Source: Atrichornis clamosus (lineage: Eukaryota; Chordata; Aves; Passeriformes; Menuridae). From it: 64,000 nucleotides of DNA. Location: positions 1 to 64,000 of the forward strand of contig WBMZ01003026.1 in the NCBI GenBank assembly GCA_013400975.1, written 5' to 3'. Shown in pieces: positions 1-13,100 of the stretch (the first letter of the stretch is position 1; every line of letters starts with the position of its first letter). The translations under genes were made by a program, and so were the position numbers. The notes beneath the pieces were generated by a model. The model was not told the origin of the DNA, did no database searches, and saw nothing but the letters and a program-made list of their open reading frames with translations.

Positions 1-745
1 CGGCGGGAGCCGGGGGCGCTCCGGCGGGGGCACGGCGGCGGCGCGGCGCTGACCGAGGCATCTGCTGCCAGGCAGGGGCCGAGCGCGCTGCACCCGCAGC
101 CCGTGCCGGGACCTCGGCGGCCGCTGGTGCCCGGGGATAGATCAGCCTGCGGCGGGGCGGCGCGGACTCTCCTGCCCGGACGCACTCGCACTCCAGGGCT
201 TTGCAGGTGCCCCTTTTTCACTTACTTATCGGTGCCTCCCCCTTCCCTCCCCTGCTCCCCACGCTCTCTGCCCCGCTCCCCACTATGTGTGTGCCTGTGC
301 GGGGAGGGGAGGGAGGCGAGGCCGGAGCAGAGCCGGGAGCAGCGGCGGCGCTTGCGGCGTTAGATGTGTCGTTTGAATGCAGAAGGCTCGCTCGCTCCTG
401 GCTCCCTCCATATGCAGTGCTGGGGGCGGGCCGATGGCCTTTAAAGGGGCATTGCCGGCAGCGCCGCGCCTGGCGCGGAGCGCGGTCCCGGCTGCGCGTC
501 CTCCCGGCTGCCGCTGCGGCGGAGCCCCCGCCGCTCCCCGGCCATGGGGCTGCGCCCGGACCCGCCGCCGCCGGAGCTGCCCCTCATCGCTGCGGAAGGA
601 GTTCTGTTTTCTCAAAGTCCGCCTGCCTACACCGGCGCTGCGCTGTCCCCGTCTGCCTGCCGTGAGCGGAAAGAAAAGTGTTTTGTTTTCACGCCATTCA
701 TTTCATGCGCTGGTTCGCGACGCCGCGTTTTAGCGCGTTGAATGA
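1..745 (+). promoter_or_regulatory. TRAF3: CpG island: probable TRAF3 promoter and 5' non-coding exon
   Basis: The first ~745 bases are very GC- and CpG-rich, with an abrupt change to AT-rich sequence after about 745. An SP1-like GGGCGGG sits near 424-430 and a TTTAAA near 439. The island lies upstream of TRAF3 on the same strand with no other gene between, so it is inferred to hold the TRAF3 transcription start and at least one untranslated exon. The exon's 3' end cannot be fixed. Donor-like sites are CAG|GT after 206, CC|GTGAGC after 661, TAG|GTTAGA after 760 and AAG|GTAAGG after 869; the last is the best match to the donor consensus. The window begins inside the island, so its 5' edge, and any divergent gene, is not visible. 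Confidence 0.75.
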
Positions 746-795
746 ATCGCCGTGTTGTAGGTTAGAAAAAATAATGAATGTTTAAAAGTTTATAC

Positions 796-1008
796 TGAGT
801 CATTCCTCTGCAGATTAACCTATGACTGACTCATAATCTGAGAACTGCAGTGGCTTGTAAAATAGGAAGGTAAGGCATTTACGTCTTGATTTATTTGTAT
901 CTTTGAGTGCCTAAAATGTGAATTATTTGTGGAGAAACAAGAGAAGCTGTATTAATATGAGATTATGCCTCTTAATATTCTGCCGATCAGAGCCTGTGTG
1001 TGACGTGA
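796..1008. promoter_or_regulatory. Cluster of bZIP-type sites (two AP-1, one CRE-like)
   Basis: TGAGTCA at 796-802 and TGACTCA at 827-833 are exact AP-1 (TRE) heptamers whose starts are 31 bp apart, about three helical turns. A CRE-like TGACGTGA lies at 1001-1008. All three are just downstream of the CpG island, at the start of intron 1 or the end of exon 1. Single heptamers of this type occur by chance about once per 8 kb, so only the clustering and position are notable. Function is inferred. Confidence 0.3.
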
Positions 1009-4000
1009 CAGACTGTATGTGCTCCTCTGCATGGATCTTTACCACGCATTAGGGCATCTTTCATCTTTTTCTGTTTCTGTAGTAGTAAAATGTGGGAAGT
1101 TCCAATGATACAATTTGAAATATGCTGTCTCCTCGGGTCTGTGACTTCTCTAGCTTGTTAAGATCTGAGCCTGGTATATTGTAATGTATGCGTTTTCTAT
1201 TTCTTGAGTAGAACGGTGTGTTTTTCCTTGCGGGTTTGTCCCATAGGATGCATGTGGCATTATTGAGCACTAATTTTAACTTGCATTCATAGACCAAAAA
1301 GGAGTTTAGTGCATGATGTAAAGGTGTACTAGCAGTGTTTATCTTAGACAAATGAAATAGTATAATTTGAAATAGTTAGTAGACATCTGTATTTAAAATG
1401 GTTAATGACTTGCCTAGAAGCCTGAATTTAAAGGCTACACTGATGCTTGGTCAGAACGAAAGGGATCATAGCATATACTGCATGTTGTCCTTTAAAATGA
1501 GCCATTGGCTCATACACAACATGTATGGATTAAGATCTAAATGTTATTTATGGTGATTAGGGAGAGGGCTCTTCATCTAAAATGAGACATACTTGAACAT
1601 TTGGATGGAATCAGTTTTTTATGGCTGAGCTGGGAAACCCCTTGTCATAGTTTGGTAACGGAAACATTGATGTATCATGGGCTTGGGCATTGCAAGCAGG
1701 CAGCACTACGGAGTTATAAAAGTTGCATTGTTCCAGCACGAGAGTGGTAGGTGTTTTACTGAAATATGACTTAATGAGGAGCTTCTAATAATAGCTGGAC
1801 ATAGAATCGTAAAGTGCATTCAACATCAAAGCAAATTAATTCTAATCAAAAGGGGGTGCTAAATGGCTCAGTCTTTAGGCTTTCCTGAAGTCCTTCTGCC
1901 GTTAAGTTTGATGATTCCAATTTTGAGAAGCCATTCTTGTACTGATTCAGAGAATTTGGAAACTCAGTAAGATGGCAGTAGTTAGCATCAGTGACAAAAG
2001 ATTTATGTATGAAGTCTTACTAATCCATATTAATACAGTTTGTCTTTTAAATGATCTCAAGATCATGCTTTATTTTCGGTCATTGCATTGTTCTTGTCTG
2101 TAATGAAAACTTTAGAAGAGGAATGTGGGTTTTTTTCAGTACTGAAGTCCAGCTGTTCTATTAGTAGGTACGGCAATGCTGAAAATATGAAAAGCCAAAA
2201 ATCTTAATTTTTAACTTGTTTTGTTAAACCACTGGAATATAAATACATTGATAAATAGCTGATCATAGTTCTTCAGATGAAAAGGCAGTTTAAAAATAGA
2301 AATGACTTAAATCTACTCCAATATCCTAAACTGGCCTTGTATTAATAGATATTGTAAGAATAATACATTCTGATCTCTCATACCTTAGATGATGTAGTAA
2401 CTAAATTTCATTAGTTTTTTTTAATTATGATAGTGTTTCTTAGTTAAAGGCGCTGTATCTTAAGATATCTGAAGACTGCTCATTACACACTGGTTTCAGG
2501 TACCTATGCACTTACACACACTTCCTTTAAAGAATTACCAAGGGTTAAGTTTGATTTGTTTTTGTTTGATTGGTTTTTTAAGCTCTGGATACTTTCTGAA
2601 TGTGATGATGCCTGTATTTGAAATCTCCTAGCATTTTTGGTGTATGCCTCAGGAACGCCAGAAGTGGTGGGAGAAATTGGATACTTCAAGATGAGATATG
2701 GGGAAAAGAAGCCAAGGGAGCGAGAGTTGTGTGGTTTTGTGCAGCAGAATAAAGGTGTGATTGTAGCACAAGAGATAGTGATGTAGTTGCACTAGATTTT
2801 ATCTTAAACTTTTTAACTTGTGATGATCAAGTGGCGCTGCAGAAACGACAGTAGTGAAGGACTGGCACAGAGAATATAACTGGTCTCCTAGCTCTGCCTC
2901 TGGAAGCCCATGGCCTCATAAATGGAGAGTTTAAAGTCAGTATGGTTAGTCTTCACAAATCAACAAATATTTCATTTTTTTCTATGTCTTTTTTTCTTAT
3001 GGCAGAAAGAGAAAGGACTAGAGAATTGGGACGAAAAGGGAGTCAACTTACAATGAAAGATCATTAAGTGCCTGCAGTGTAGAAAGAGGTGTTTTCTCGC
3101 TCTCTTCTTGTAATGGGAAAGAAGAGAACAGGAAGTAAATACAAAAAAAGCTCTTAGAAAATCTGTAAGGAAGATATCCAGTGGAAACATCTTAGAACTT
3201 AGAGAGAAAATGAGGCAAAAGGTGATTTGTTATTGAGAATTTGTCTGTGTGAGAGAGATATTTATATAGTCTTTGAGGAGGGGTTGTTTGTTTTCTTCAT
3301 GGAGATCTTCTGGAGCACTGACAGCCAAATATTGTTGCCACTGTGGCTTCAATTGCTACTGACTGTTGGCTTTGTAACTAGGTTAACAGGGCGAGTGTCT
3401 CTAAAATTATATACAACAACTGTAGGTCACTAATCCTCTCCACCCCCCAAAAAATGTTAAGCCCTTGATTTCCATGCTGTTGTTCTTCCCTGCTGCTTTA
3501 CTCTGCATGTATTAAATGTGATTTTAGTAGAATTTCAAGTTCTGCTGTTCATCAAGTCAAGGCAGCATGGGAAGTGAAGTCTCAACATGTTTGTGTGTGC
3601 AGAAGTTTGATATTGGATGTGTGTGATGGCTTCCATCCCCAGCTCACTCCCTGTCCTGAAAACTGGAGTGTTGTGTATGTTGACATCAGGATTGAATTTT
3701 TGCTGATTGCAGGCCCTGATTAGAACTTCAGTGGGCATTGCAGGAATGGACTAAGTTGGAATGTTTAATAGTTTGGGTATTATTTGGGTATTACTATTAA
3801 ATATTGATTTATGAAATAGGTTTATCTGATGCATAGAGGAAATGTTCTGTCGATTATTTGCAATGATAAAAGTTGCCAGTACTTTCTAGTAATATAATTT
3901 AAATGCTTTGAAATGAGCACACAAAATACATAGCAAATGCTTCAGTCAAAAATATTAGTGAAAGAAGTCATGAATCTTCCCTGTTACATGTTTTAATGAT

Positions 4001-7000
4001 GACTGTATGGGAACTCGTAATCAGAAAAATTTATCACTTAGAGTAATACTGAACTTTTGTCTTTTTGGTTTCTGCATTAATATGAAAAACATCTTTTTGT
4101 AAATACAGTGAGATATGTGCACTCAAGACAAGCTCAAAATCCATGAGTCTTTCCAGCTTTCTTGAGTGACTAGGAAAAAGAGTAATTTGAGTTTGGTCTG
4201 TCTTGAAAAGCCTGTTACAGATGCTACTGTAATATAAGAGTTGCCTTCCTGGCTGCCACTTCATTCCTGCAAGCTTTGGCATGTGTCAAGAAAGAGAAGA
4301 TGGTCCATTGCAGATGCCAGTGTACAATCTAGAAGACCTGGAGGCTGATTGTTGGGTTTTTCTCATTCCTGTGGACGTGTGTACTCTGAGTTAGGGCCAG
4401 ATAGACAAGGGCTTTGATGTTGCAGTGCTGAGTGATGTGACACCATATCCAAGTCCCAGGGGCAGAAGGGGGATTCCAGTCCAAGTTTCCTATTTCCCTG
4501 GGGAGTATTCTCATCATGAAGCCACAGGCCAGTTAACAGTAGTGTCACTTCCTTATCTTGAAACTTTTTGCCATGCCAGGAAAAATCACAACTCAGTGTG
4601 CCTAAGAAACAGAGCAAGAGGAAGCGTGATGGTCAAGTGGTTAGGACTTTTTTTAGGATTCCCAGGATGAGTAAAGACTTAGTCTGCTGTTGCTTCATCC
4701 ACTGTAGTTTTGGTTATTGTTTTCCTGGTGCATTTGAACTTGATGTTGAGGTGCTTCCTGAGGTGAACAGCCTTGTCAAGATGTTTTCTTAAGGTGGAAG
4801 ATGAACTGGGAAAGAAAGTAAGTGCTTGGATGTTGCTCAGGTTAGGTGGTAGCTGACAGGGAGTTCTGAAAATAGCTTTGATGCAGTCCAGTGGCTTATT
4901 TGTGTCTGGCTTCTCGTTCCATGTACAGACCATTTTCCTGGTCTGTAATAACATGGGAATAGTGGTACTTTCCTATGATCTGAGGACATAAAAATGATGA
5001 GGTGCTGAGACCCAGCAGGGCAGTACAAGCGTCATCTGTTGATAAAGTGAGTGAATTACAAGTGCTGTGTGGAGGCATCCAGTGCTGCCTCCTCTGCAGT
5101 GCTGTGCCATCGTGCACCGTCGGCATCGTGGGACAGGAAGCAGCACTTGCTTCCCTCTTCCACTGATGCCCGCAACAAACATGCAGAGCTGTATGATACT
5201 GAGTGTACATGACAGAATTTTTTCAGTGGTAGCTGTTCTGGTGCTTGTGTTTGTTCTAAGCTTTCTCCTTTGGATGTTCTAGAAAAGTAACATTTTTTTG
5301 TGTAGTTTATGGAACCAGCTTACATGATAATTGTGCCTAAAATAACCTTATAACAGCAGAGTCCAGTTCATAAACTAAATTTTAACAATGTGAATGGATT
5401 TCTATTTGTAAGCTCATCTCTGTACATGAGAGAGGGAAATAATTGCAACAAGTATTAGAGGTTTTTATAATGAAGATCCTATGTACTGTACCAGATTGAC
5501 AGTGCCCTCTCTGTCTTTCCACAGAGAGGAACATTGTGAGAATAGGTTGTTTTGAATGTTGAGGCTTGTAAATTAATGACTCACAGATGTAAGTCTAGAT
5601 TTTTTGCATAGGAAGTATAACTTCATAATTTTCATTTAACTTGTTCTTATTTTAATCTCCTTTAAACCATCCCAAGTGACTCTTTCTGCATTTTATACTC
5701 TTCAGTTACTAATGGAATGCTCTGTCCATGCTGTGCTTGTCTTCCACCTTAAGTTGTTCGTCCAAACAATATAAATGCTCTTAATTTCTCAAGCTGGTTC
5801 TTCTGATTCTTGGAGGTGACTTATTTTAACCTGCTTTCGGTCAGATGTCGTGTAATTTTAGGATTGTTAAGGGATGAGTTTTATTCCAAGGTGGTTTCAT
5901 CCTTGCATTTGAACAAAGTGACTGCATCCTCCCCTTTACTTCCATTTATATAACTCTTTTTTCTTCTTCTTCTTTTTTTTTTTTTTCTGAAATACCTGTT
6001 TCCAGGATTATACTTATTTTCACACTACTGGCAAATAATTTTTGTCTGCAAATCCACTTTTCTTTGACCTCTCTGTAGCTACCTGCTTCTTTGATTCTCT
6101 TTCTACCCCTGCTTCCACTCCAGGTGAATTAACATGCTCTTCTCTTCCAGGCCACTAGGGATGCACTCCAGTGTACCCTACTACTGTCTGAAGTACATAT
6201 ACCTATAAATCTGCACTTGCTCTCATTCCATCCTTTGCACTATCGTCTTTTCTGTTCAGCACAACATCCTTGAGAGGATGTTTTGCTTGGGAATGTTTTT
6301 ATCATTGTGACTGTTGTGGTTGAACTTCATGAGGATACCAGAGGTATCATTAGGTGCCAAAGGCAAAGTGTTTGTGGTTGTGAAATGACATGTTCTCAAA
6401 ATGCTACCATTTCGCTGGCAGTTTGAGTAGAAGGAAGTTGGACACCTAAATAAATGAAGACTGCTGAGTTGCATGTGTGCATCTCTAGCAGATTTGGAAC
6501 CCTTTGATGCAGTAGTATTTTCATTGCATTCTGGTGTTCTGGTGGGGGAAAAGAAAGGATTTGTGCTAACTTCATTTGAAGTTAATAACGTGCAGTGCAC
6601 TTGAAGTCAGTAGTATCCTCTCTGTTCTCTGTCAGGAGCTGAATCATGTTTCTATCTACAGGACCTGAGCATGCTATAGTTCAGATTAGCAAATGCATCT
6701 CACTACTCACCCATGGTGTCAATATGTAATGGAAATGCCAATGAATCCTATGCTATAGTTCAGTTAGTAGATATTGCTGTTGTGTTGCTCATACTGTTTG
6801 ACAGGTGGCTTTTGTAGCTGCGTTACAGGAAGATATTTTGATGCTCTCTTGAGCATGGACAGAAGAATTCTCTTGCAATCTCTATGGAGATAGAACAGGT
6901 TTATTGTTACTCGTGTATTGAATTTCATGAGCTATTTTTCACTAAGTGGGACCATAAATTTCCCTTATTCCTCTTTCCTTTTTGCAAATTCCTGAGAACC

Positions 7001-7100
7001 TCTGTTTCATTTTGAAAAGGATTATTTAGACATGCAACTTTCAATATTTTGGCCAGTAAGGTTTTTGAGGAAATTTTTGGGGATTTACTCTTTTGGTAAT

Positions 7101-7180
7101 TTGTGTGGTTTGGTTGTTGTTTGTTTGGTTTGTTGTTTGTTTGTTTGGGGGTTTTGGTGTTGTTGTTTGTTTTTGTGTGC
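7101..7180. repeat. G/T-rich low-complexity stretch (GTTT-type)
   Basis: An imperfect run of GTTT, GTTTG and GTT units about 80 bp long in intron 1, with almost no A or C. It is a degenerate microsatellite with no sign of coding. Confidence 0.7.
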
Positions 7181-10100
7181 TTTTATTTGCTTTTTAAAGG
7201 AAGTTTTAGGACAAGCAAATGAATATCTATCCACTGCATTCTGTATATTTTTGCAGAGGAGACTCTCTCAAAATAAATGAGGAAGAAGCTTGGAATTGCT
7301 CTATTCGTGTAAATAAAGCTATTAGTACATCTAGCCAAAGTATGATGCTGTAATTTTGCAGTTACTTACTAAGGCTTTTGGTGATGTTGTTTGTTTTCTT
7401 TTTTCTTTTTTTTTTTTTAGGTATGAACTCTCAGTATATTAGTTGACTGTTCTGAGATGGGCTAGGGCAGACAGACTTTGAAAGTCCTCTGAGCTATGCA
7501 TAAAAAGACAAGTTATTCCAGAGCAAGGGTGTCCATATGCTGAGTTAATTGGAAAAGTTCAAAGTGGTTGAACCGTTACAATGTTGTGATTTATATAATG
7601 AACAAGGAGGACAAAAGGCAGTGAGGAAAAAATGACTTCTTCTGGATCTAGTTGGTATGTAAGTTCTGTCGTGTCTGTTTGCAGGGGATAAATGATGGAA
7701 GCTTACAACAGTCATCATTCTGCATGCTTTATTGATGTTTACAATAAATTGCTGCCCGTCTCCCATAGCATGTTTTGTAGCAGAATTGCAACCTGAAGAT
7801 GTCTGGGAATGCTTAACTTCATCTGACGATGAGGTTTGTCAGTGTTCCATACACTTCAGAGGTAGTGACATCTCTGGTTTGCTTCTGAGGGCAAGTTGAA
7901 ACATGTCTAAGGTAGCTGTTTTTTCTGAGTTGGCACTGCTGCACAGTTACTGTTGGTTTGGTTTTTTAATAAATTTCTAACTAAAACCTTTCTAAAATCT
8001 TATATCCTGGTTAAAGAAATGTCCTGCTGCACTTAATAAATTTCTATATGAATGTAATGTGAGTGTGTGTGGAAAAAAGGACTGTGATTGTCTGTGGAGA
8101 AATGGTGTGGCTTCTCTTGTAGCTAATCAGATTTTAGAGAGTATTAATTAGGCCATGTGCTAAAGTACCAGTTGTTAACACCTCCAAACTAAAATGTTTG
8201 TCATCTTAAAGAAGGGGAAAATTTAGTGAGCTCTCCATTAGGTGGTGCTGCTGGGATTGAAATATTTATATACCTAATGGAAGCAGGCTTCTGCCTAGAA
8301 CTATTTCCATGTCTGTATTTTTCTTTTTAAGCACTTCTCTTTATTAAAATACTTTCCAAAAGCAGGATACTTGGTAGGGCGTTGGGGTTTTTTTCAGTTT
8401 GAAATGAATAGATAAAATGCTAATAAGACAGGCTCTCGCCATGGGAAGGAGGTATGGAAGGAGTCAATCATACGCTTTTTGTGGGGGTGATTTAGATTTT
8501 AGCAGCTGCCTCTGTTGTAGCTCTCATCTGTTCAAGTGTTGACTCTCCGTTATGTTCATACCCTGCTGCCACGTAGATGGGGATACTGTAGCGTTAAAGA
8601 AATCCAGTCTCAAAAAATACTTGATTTAAAAATCCAGAAATTAATTAGACTGACCATTACAGCAGAAACACTCTTGTGAATCTTTTATTTGAGTTCCTGT
8701 CATCTCTTTTACCCTGGCTGCTAGCATTTATTTTTAAAGACTTGGGTTTTAACTTAAACACATAATAATAATATTTCTTTGCCTAAGCCCTGATTGACTA
8801 CTGATTTTAGAAAAACTTAAGATGCTGCCTACACACAGAGGCATCGAGTACCATCTTAAATGCTGTAGGTCATCCCCCATGGTCTGAAGCTGATGCTCAA
8901 AAAGTGTGATCTTCCACACGGCTAAGCTCTTTATCTGCCGGTTCTACACATGACTTGGCATCTGAAGTTGTACCGAACACCTGTGATTAGACACCAGACT
9001 CTCTTTGCAACAGTTAGAGCTGAGATAAATACTAAATGAAAAGTGTATTTGTTAGGTACTCCTTGCTGTTGGGATTCCTTGAAAGATAGCGGGATGAGGT
9101 TGCTGAGGTCTCTGAATTCTCCCACGCCACAGGGCTGTAAGTAGAAAAAAACCAAAACCTCATTTTTAGAAATGATGTAGGCCAAGAGCGATACTTACTC
9201 ACATTGGGTTCTCTTCTGATTACAGGTAGAAGTATTTTTAGTGTGATTTACAGAATCAAGGTAGTTGTAACCAGCTAGCAAAAAAAGTTCAGTAGCACTA
9301 AATAGCACTGAGCAAAAATGCAAGAGATGCATTTTTCTCATAAGAAACTGAGACTAATCTGTTTTTCTTTCTTTTGAAGAAGATGTATCTTAGCAAAAAT
9401 CCACTTCTTAGAGTTGGAAAGTTTAAATAATTTCAGATCCAGCAGCTGGAAGCCTAGCTTAACAGACTTAACCTGAATTTAACAGCTGTTGGAAGTTGTG
9501 TGGGAGAGCCAGTGGATGTCACGTGCAGTTTTCTGTTTTCAAAAAGAGAAATTGAGAAGTTTGCAAAAATCATTCTTGGCTTTCTAACCTTGGCCAGGGT
9601 TAAATTGTCAGATGCTGTTAGTTCCTTGAAATATAGCAGGTTCAAGTAATAGGTGGGGGGATGATTCTTCTTGGTCTTAATCATCTATTTTGGAATAACT
9701 CAAATAGGAAGACTTACCAGGTACGTGATAACTGGAGAAACGGACAACCTGTTGGCCATTAGTGTTTTATCAGTTTGCTAATAATTACTTAGAGCTTGCT
9801 AATAATAACCCTTAAAGGGGCAATTAGAAGATAGCAGCTATGATGTCATCTAGCCATACAACTTCATATCAAATGTGAACTTGTCATTCCTCGGTTACAT
9901 GATTGGCTTGTAGAAGGAGGCCAAAGCCAAAGGTGGAAATGAATCAGGCAGAAAAAAAGTTGTGCTTGGTCACCTTGAATAGAAAGCCTTGATTGTAACA
10001 CTGCCCTAGGACAGTGTATAGCAGAAACGTGATGGTATTCTGCACTCTTTTAGTAGATACTTAAGTATTAACAAAACCTAGTCTTGCTGCTTCCCTCCTG

Positions 10101-13100
10101 CCTTGACTTTCTAGTGGTCAGGATACTAACTCTGACTTGGCAATTAACAGGATTTGTCACAGCATTTTGCTGTGCTTACATTCCAGACCGAGGAATAACT
10201 GTTCCTCCTACAGCTAAAATGGCATCAACAGCATATCCCACAGGCATGTTGATCAGAAAGGACGTAGTAAGGGCAGTCAGGAAAGAAGTGACAACGTACT
10301 GGAGTGTCTTAAGGATGTGTGTTTATTTTTAGATGAAGAAGGTAATGAGGAGAGGCCTAGGGAGTGGTAAGAGGAGTACTGTGATATACCCACCAAAAAT
10401 GAGTGGAATGGTGAATTGTTTTTTTTTTTTTAAGTAGTAAATAGATAATCAGATATGGGATTTTGTGTAAGCAAAGGATTTTATTTGCACCAATATCTTT
10501 TGCGAAAGGAGTATATATCCCATGCACCTACACAAGAATTTATTGACGTACAGGAGAACTCTTGATAATAAATATGGATGCCTGTCTTGAGTTATTAAAT
10601 GAAATGCTTGAGCCTGATGTTAAGACTAGATGCAATGTGTCAATCTTGATGCTGTTACCAACCTTGAAATGAAATCATGTATCCATCTCTGAGCAGGCCC
10701 AGAGCTGCAGAGTGCTGGAACTCACTTTGTACCTTGGGTAGTGTTTAACATACCATTGAACATGGGTTTTATGTTACATGATGTTGTGAATTGAACTGTT
10801 AAAACCAAGTTATGATTTTGCCATGACTTTGGGTTTGGGTTTGTTTTTTGTTTTGGTTTTTTTTTTACTCCTGCAAGCATAGTAAATTCAAGGAAGAGGT
10901 GGGAAGGCCAAATAAAGATGTATCAATATCTTAATGCTGTTGTCACCGTCAGAGCCTATTGCCAAGTATTACATACAATAAGTAAAATAGAAACAAGAGC
11001 ATTTAGTTAGTGTTTTAACAATGTTTCTATACGGCCTTATTCTCTATTACAGCTCCCTGAGCCTGTATGATATGCTCCTTAAACTGATGTTGTCTCTCTG
11101 TCCTTCTGGTCTCTACTCATTTTCCTGTAAATAGAAATGTTTTTAGGAAAGCTTTAAAGTTTGCATGCAAGTGACTTCTGAGATGCTGTTTCCCCGCTGT
11201 TACCCTACATATCCAGATGTTCACTGCAAGAAAAAAGAGGCTAGTGTATAATGGCTGTAAATTAGTACAGAAAAATTCTGTTTCCATTGTTCTAAGCTGA
11301 TGTAGGGTATTAATCTGTTTTCACCAACTAGAATGAGACTAAGTGGTGACGGGGGTTCTTCGCTCTGCAGATACCCAGTGTGGTCAGTCAGTCCTCATAG
11401 CTTTGCTATGACTGGCGGAACTAGTTAGACAGTCCAAACTGACTAACTTTGGAAAAGGAGACAGTATGAGAATTGATATCCAGCTGATGAATTTTCAGCA
11501 TGATATTAACTGGTAAAACTGACCTACAGCCAATGCTGAATGAGGGAGAAGTGCATGGGGGAAAAAGATGCTGGGTGTTACACAGTTTAAATCAGTAACT
11601 ACTGCCTGCAGTTTGTCCAAATGTAGTTGTTTCTGGTGGCTGTCTAAACACAGAAGGCTTCAGCATTGTCTGCAGTCTGTACTCAGACCCGTGGATAGTT
11701 GGATTGCAGGTGTGAAGTCTGGGAAGCCAATATGTGATACAGGGGACTTTGTCCGCTGCCAGAGCACTGTAGAAGGACACAAGTCTCCATGACAGAAATA
11801 GCAGTCTTTTGGGTGTGTAGTGATGTTCTGCCTGCTTTTATCTTCTTCTTTTTCTCATTCACAAGAAGCCTAGATCAGGGGCTGGACTACAGCTGTTATA
11901 GGCTGGAATACAGCTGTTTGTTGATACTGCAAAGATTTCTTTTTCTAATTCATCCTTTACCTTGGGTCTAGGTTCTTTATTAGCATTTTATTTCTTGTGT
12001 GATTGTTTCATTTTTTTTCAGGCTTTTCTTTCTAATTTGCATTGTGAGTCTTGTGTTTTGGGTTACTGTACTGAGATTCTTCCCTGTACCATGTGGAGAT
12101 ACAGCATTAGACAAAAATTACTGAAGCCTCTCTGCCGTTATGTTCCTATCTGAATCGAAGCAATGGATTTTATGGTGTGACCTTAGCTTATGAGAGTAGC
12201 TCCGAGGGTTTTGAGTTCTGTGGGGCCATCTTGTGAAGTAGCAGATTAAGCTTGCTCTGGTGTGATTTCCAGATGTTTAATACTGTAGGAAGAGCTGCAC
12301 TTGCTCTTGAGATTTGAAGTGTAGCAATTGCCTTAGGTGTAAAACCTAAGGCAGACCACAAAGCCAGTATTTTTCTGTCTGTAGCTTTTTAGGAAGGCAA
12401 ACAGAGTGCAGCCTGCTCGTTCATGGAGGGTGAGGAGTGATATCTGTGTGTGGATAAAGATGGTGATGTCCATGTAAGTGAAGCGCTGTCAAGACTGACC
12501 GGAAGAGTCTAGTTGGAGGAGAAATGTGTAGCTGTCCCAGGAAACAGAGCAGTGCTACTGTTTGCTTTCCCTGTGAACTGATGGATATCTTGGGAACCAT
12601 GCTGAGGAGCCAAGAGATTGCTTTGGTAATTACAACATGGAGATGTTGCTTTTTACTTGAGCAGTGCAGCTGCATTGCTGGTCTCAGTCTTTATGTTCCA
12701 GGGATAGAATTCAGGCTTGCAGACAAATGAGTGCATCAGCAGGTAACAGAAAGAAACATATTTTTTGTTTTCTGTTTTGCATGCACTTTTTTTCTTTCTC
12801 CATGACAGGTTGGTTCTGTCATGCAGTGGAGGCAGTCTTCATCACTAGGTTTCAATTTAAAGAGAAGCATTTAGTTATTTGAGTCCGAAGATCTTTCTCA
12901 TTCATTCTTCTGTTACCATCAACGTGGCTTTTGCTGGCAAACACACAGATAAAGTAAATTGTCTATGGGAAGAAAAGTGAGATGGGATGTCTTGATGTAC
13001 TGTGGGGGATGAGAATGTTTCAGCAAGACAGAATGTTTTAGAAAGGATTTGCATCACCAAATGCAGATTAAAAAAAAAGGACGCGAAACAGTTGTTCATA

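Noticed and set aside
103..741. Several open frames in the CpG island on both strands
   Set aside because: High GC lowers stop frequency and the peptides are Pro/Ala/Arg-rich without similarity to known proteins. Only the ATG at 544 is kept, as a possible upstream ORF.
6671..6763. 14-bp direct repeat ATGCTATAGTTCAG, copies 79 bp apart
   Set aside because: Too short and isolated to indicate a mobile element or target-site duplication; the sequence between has no element features.
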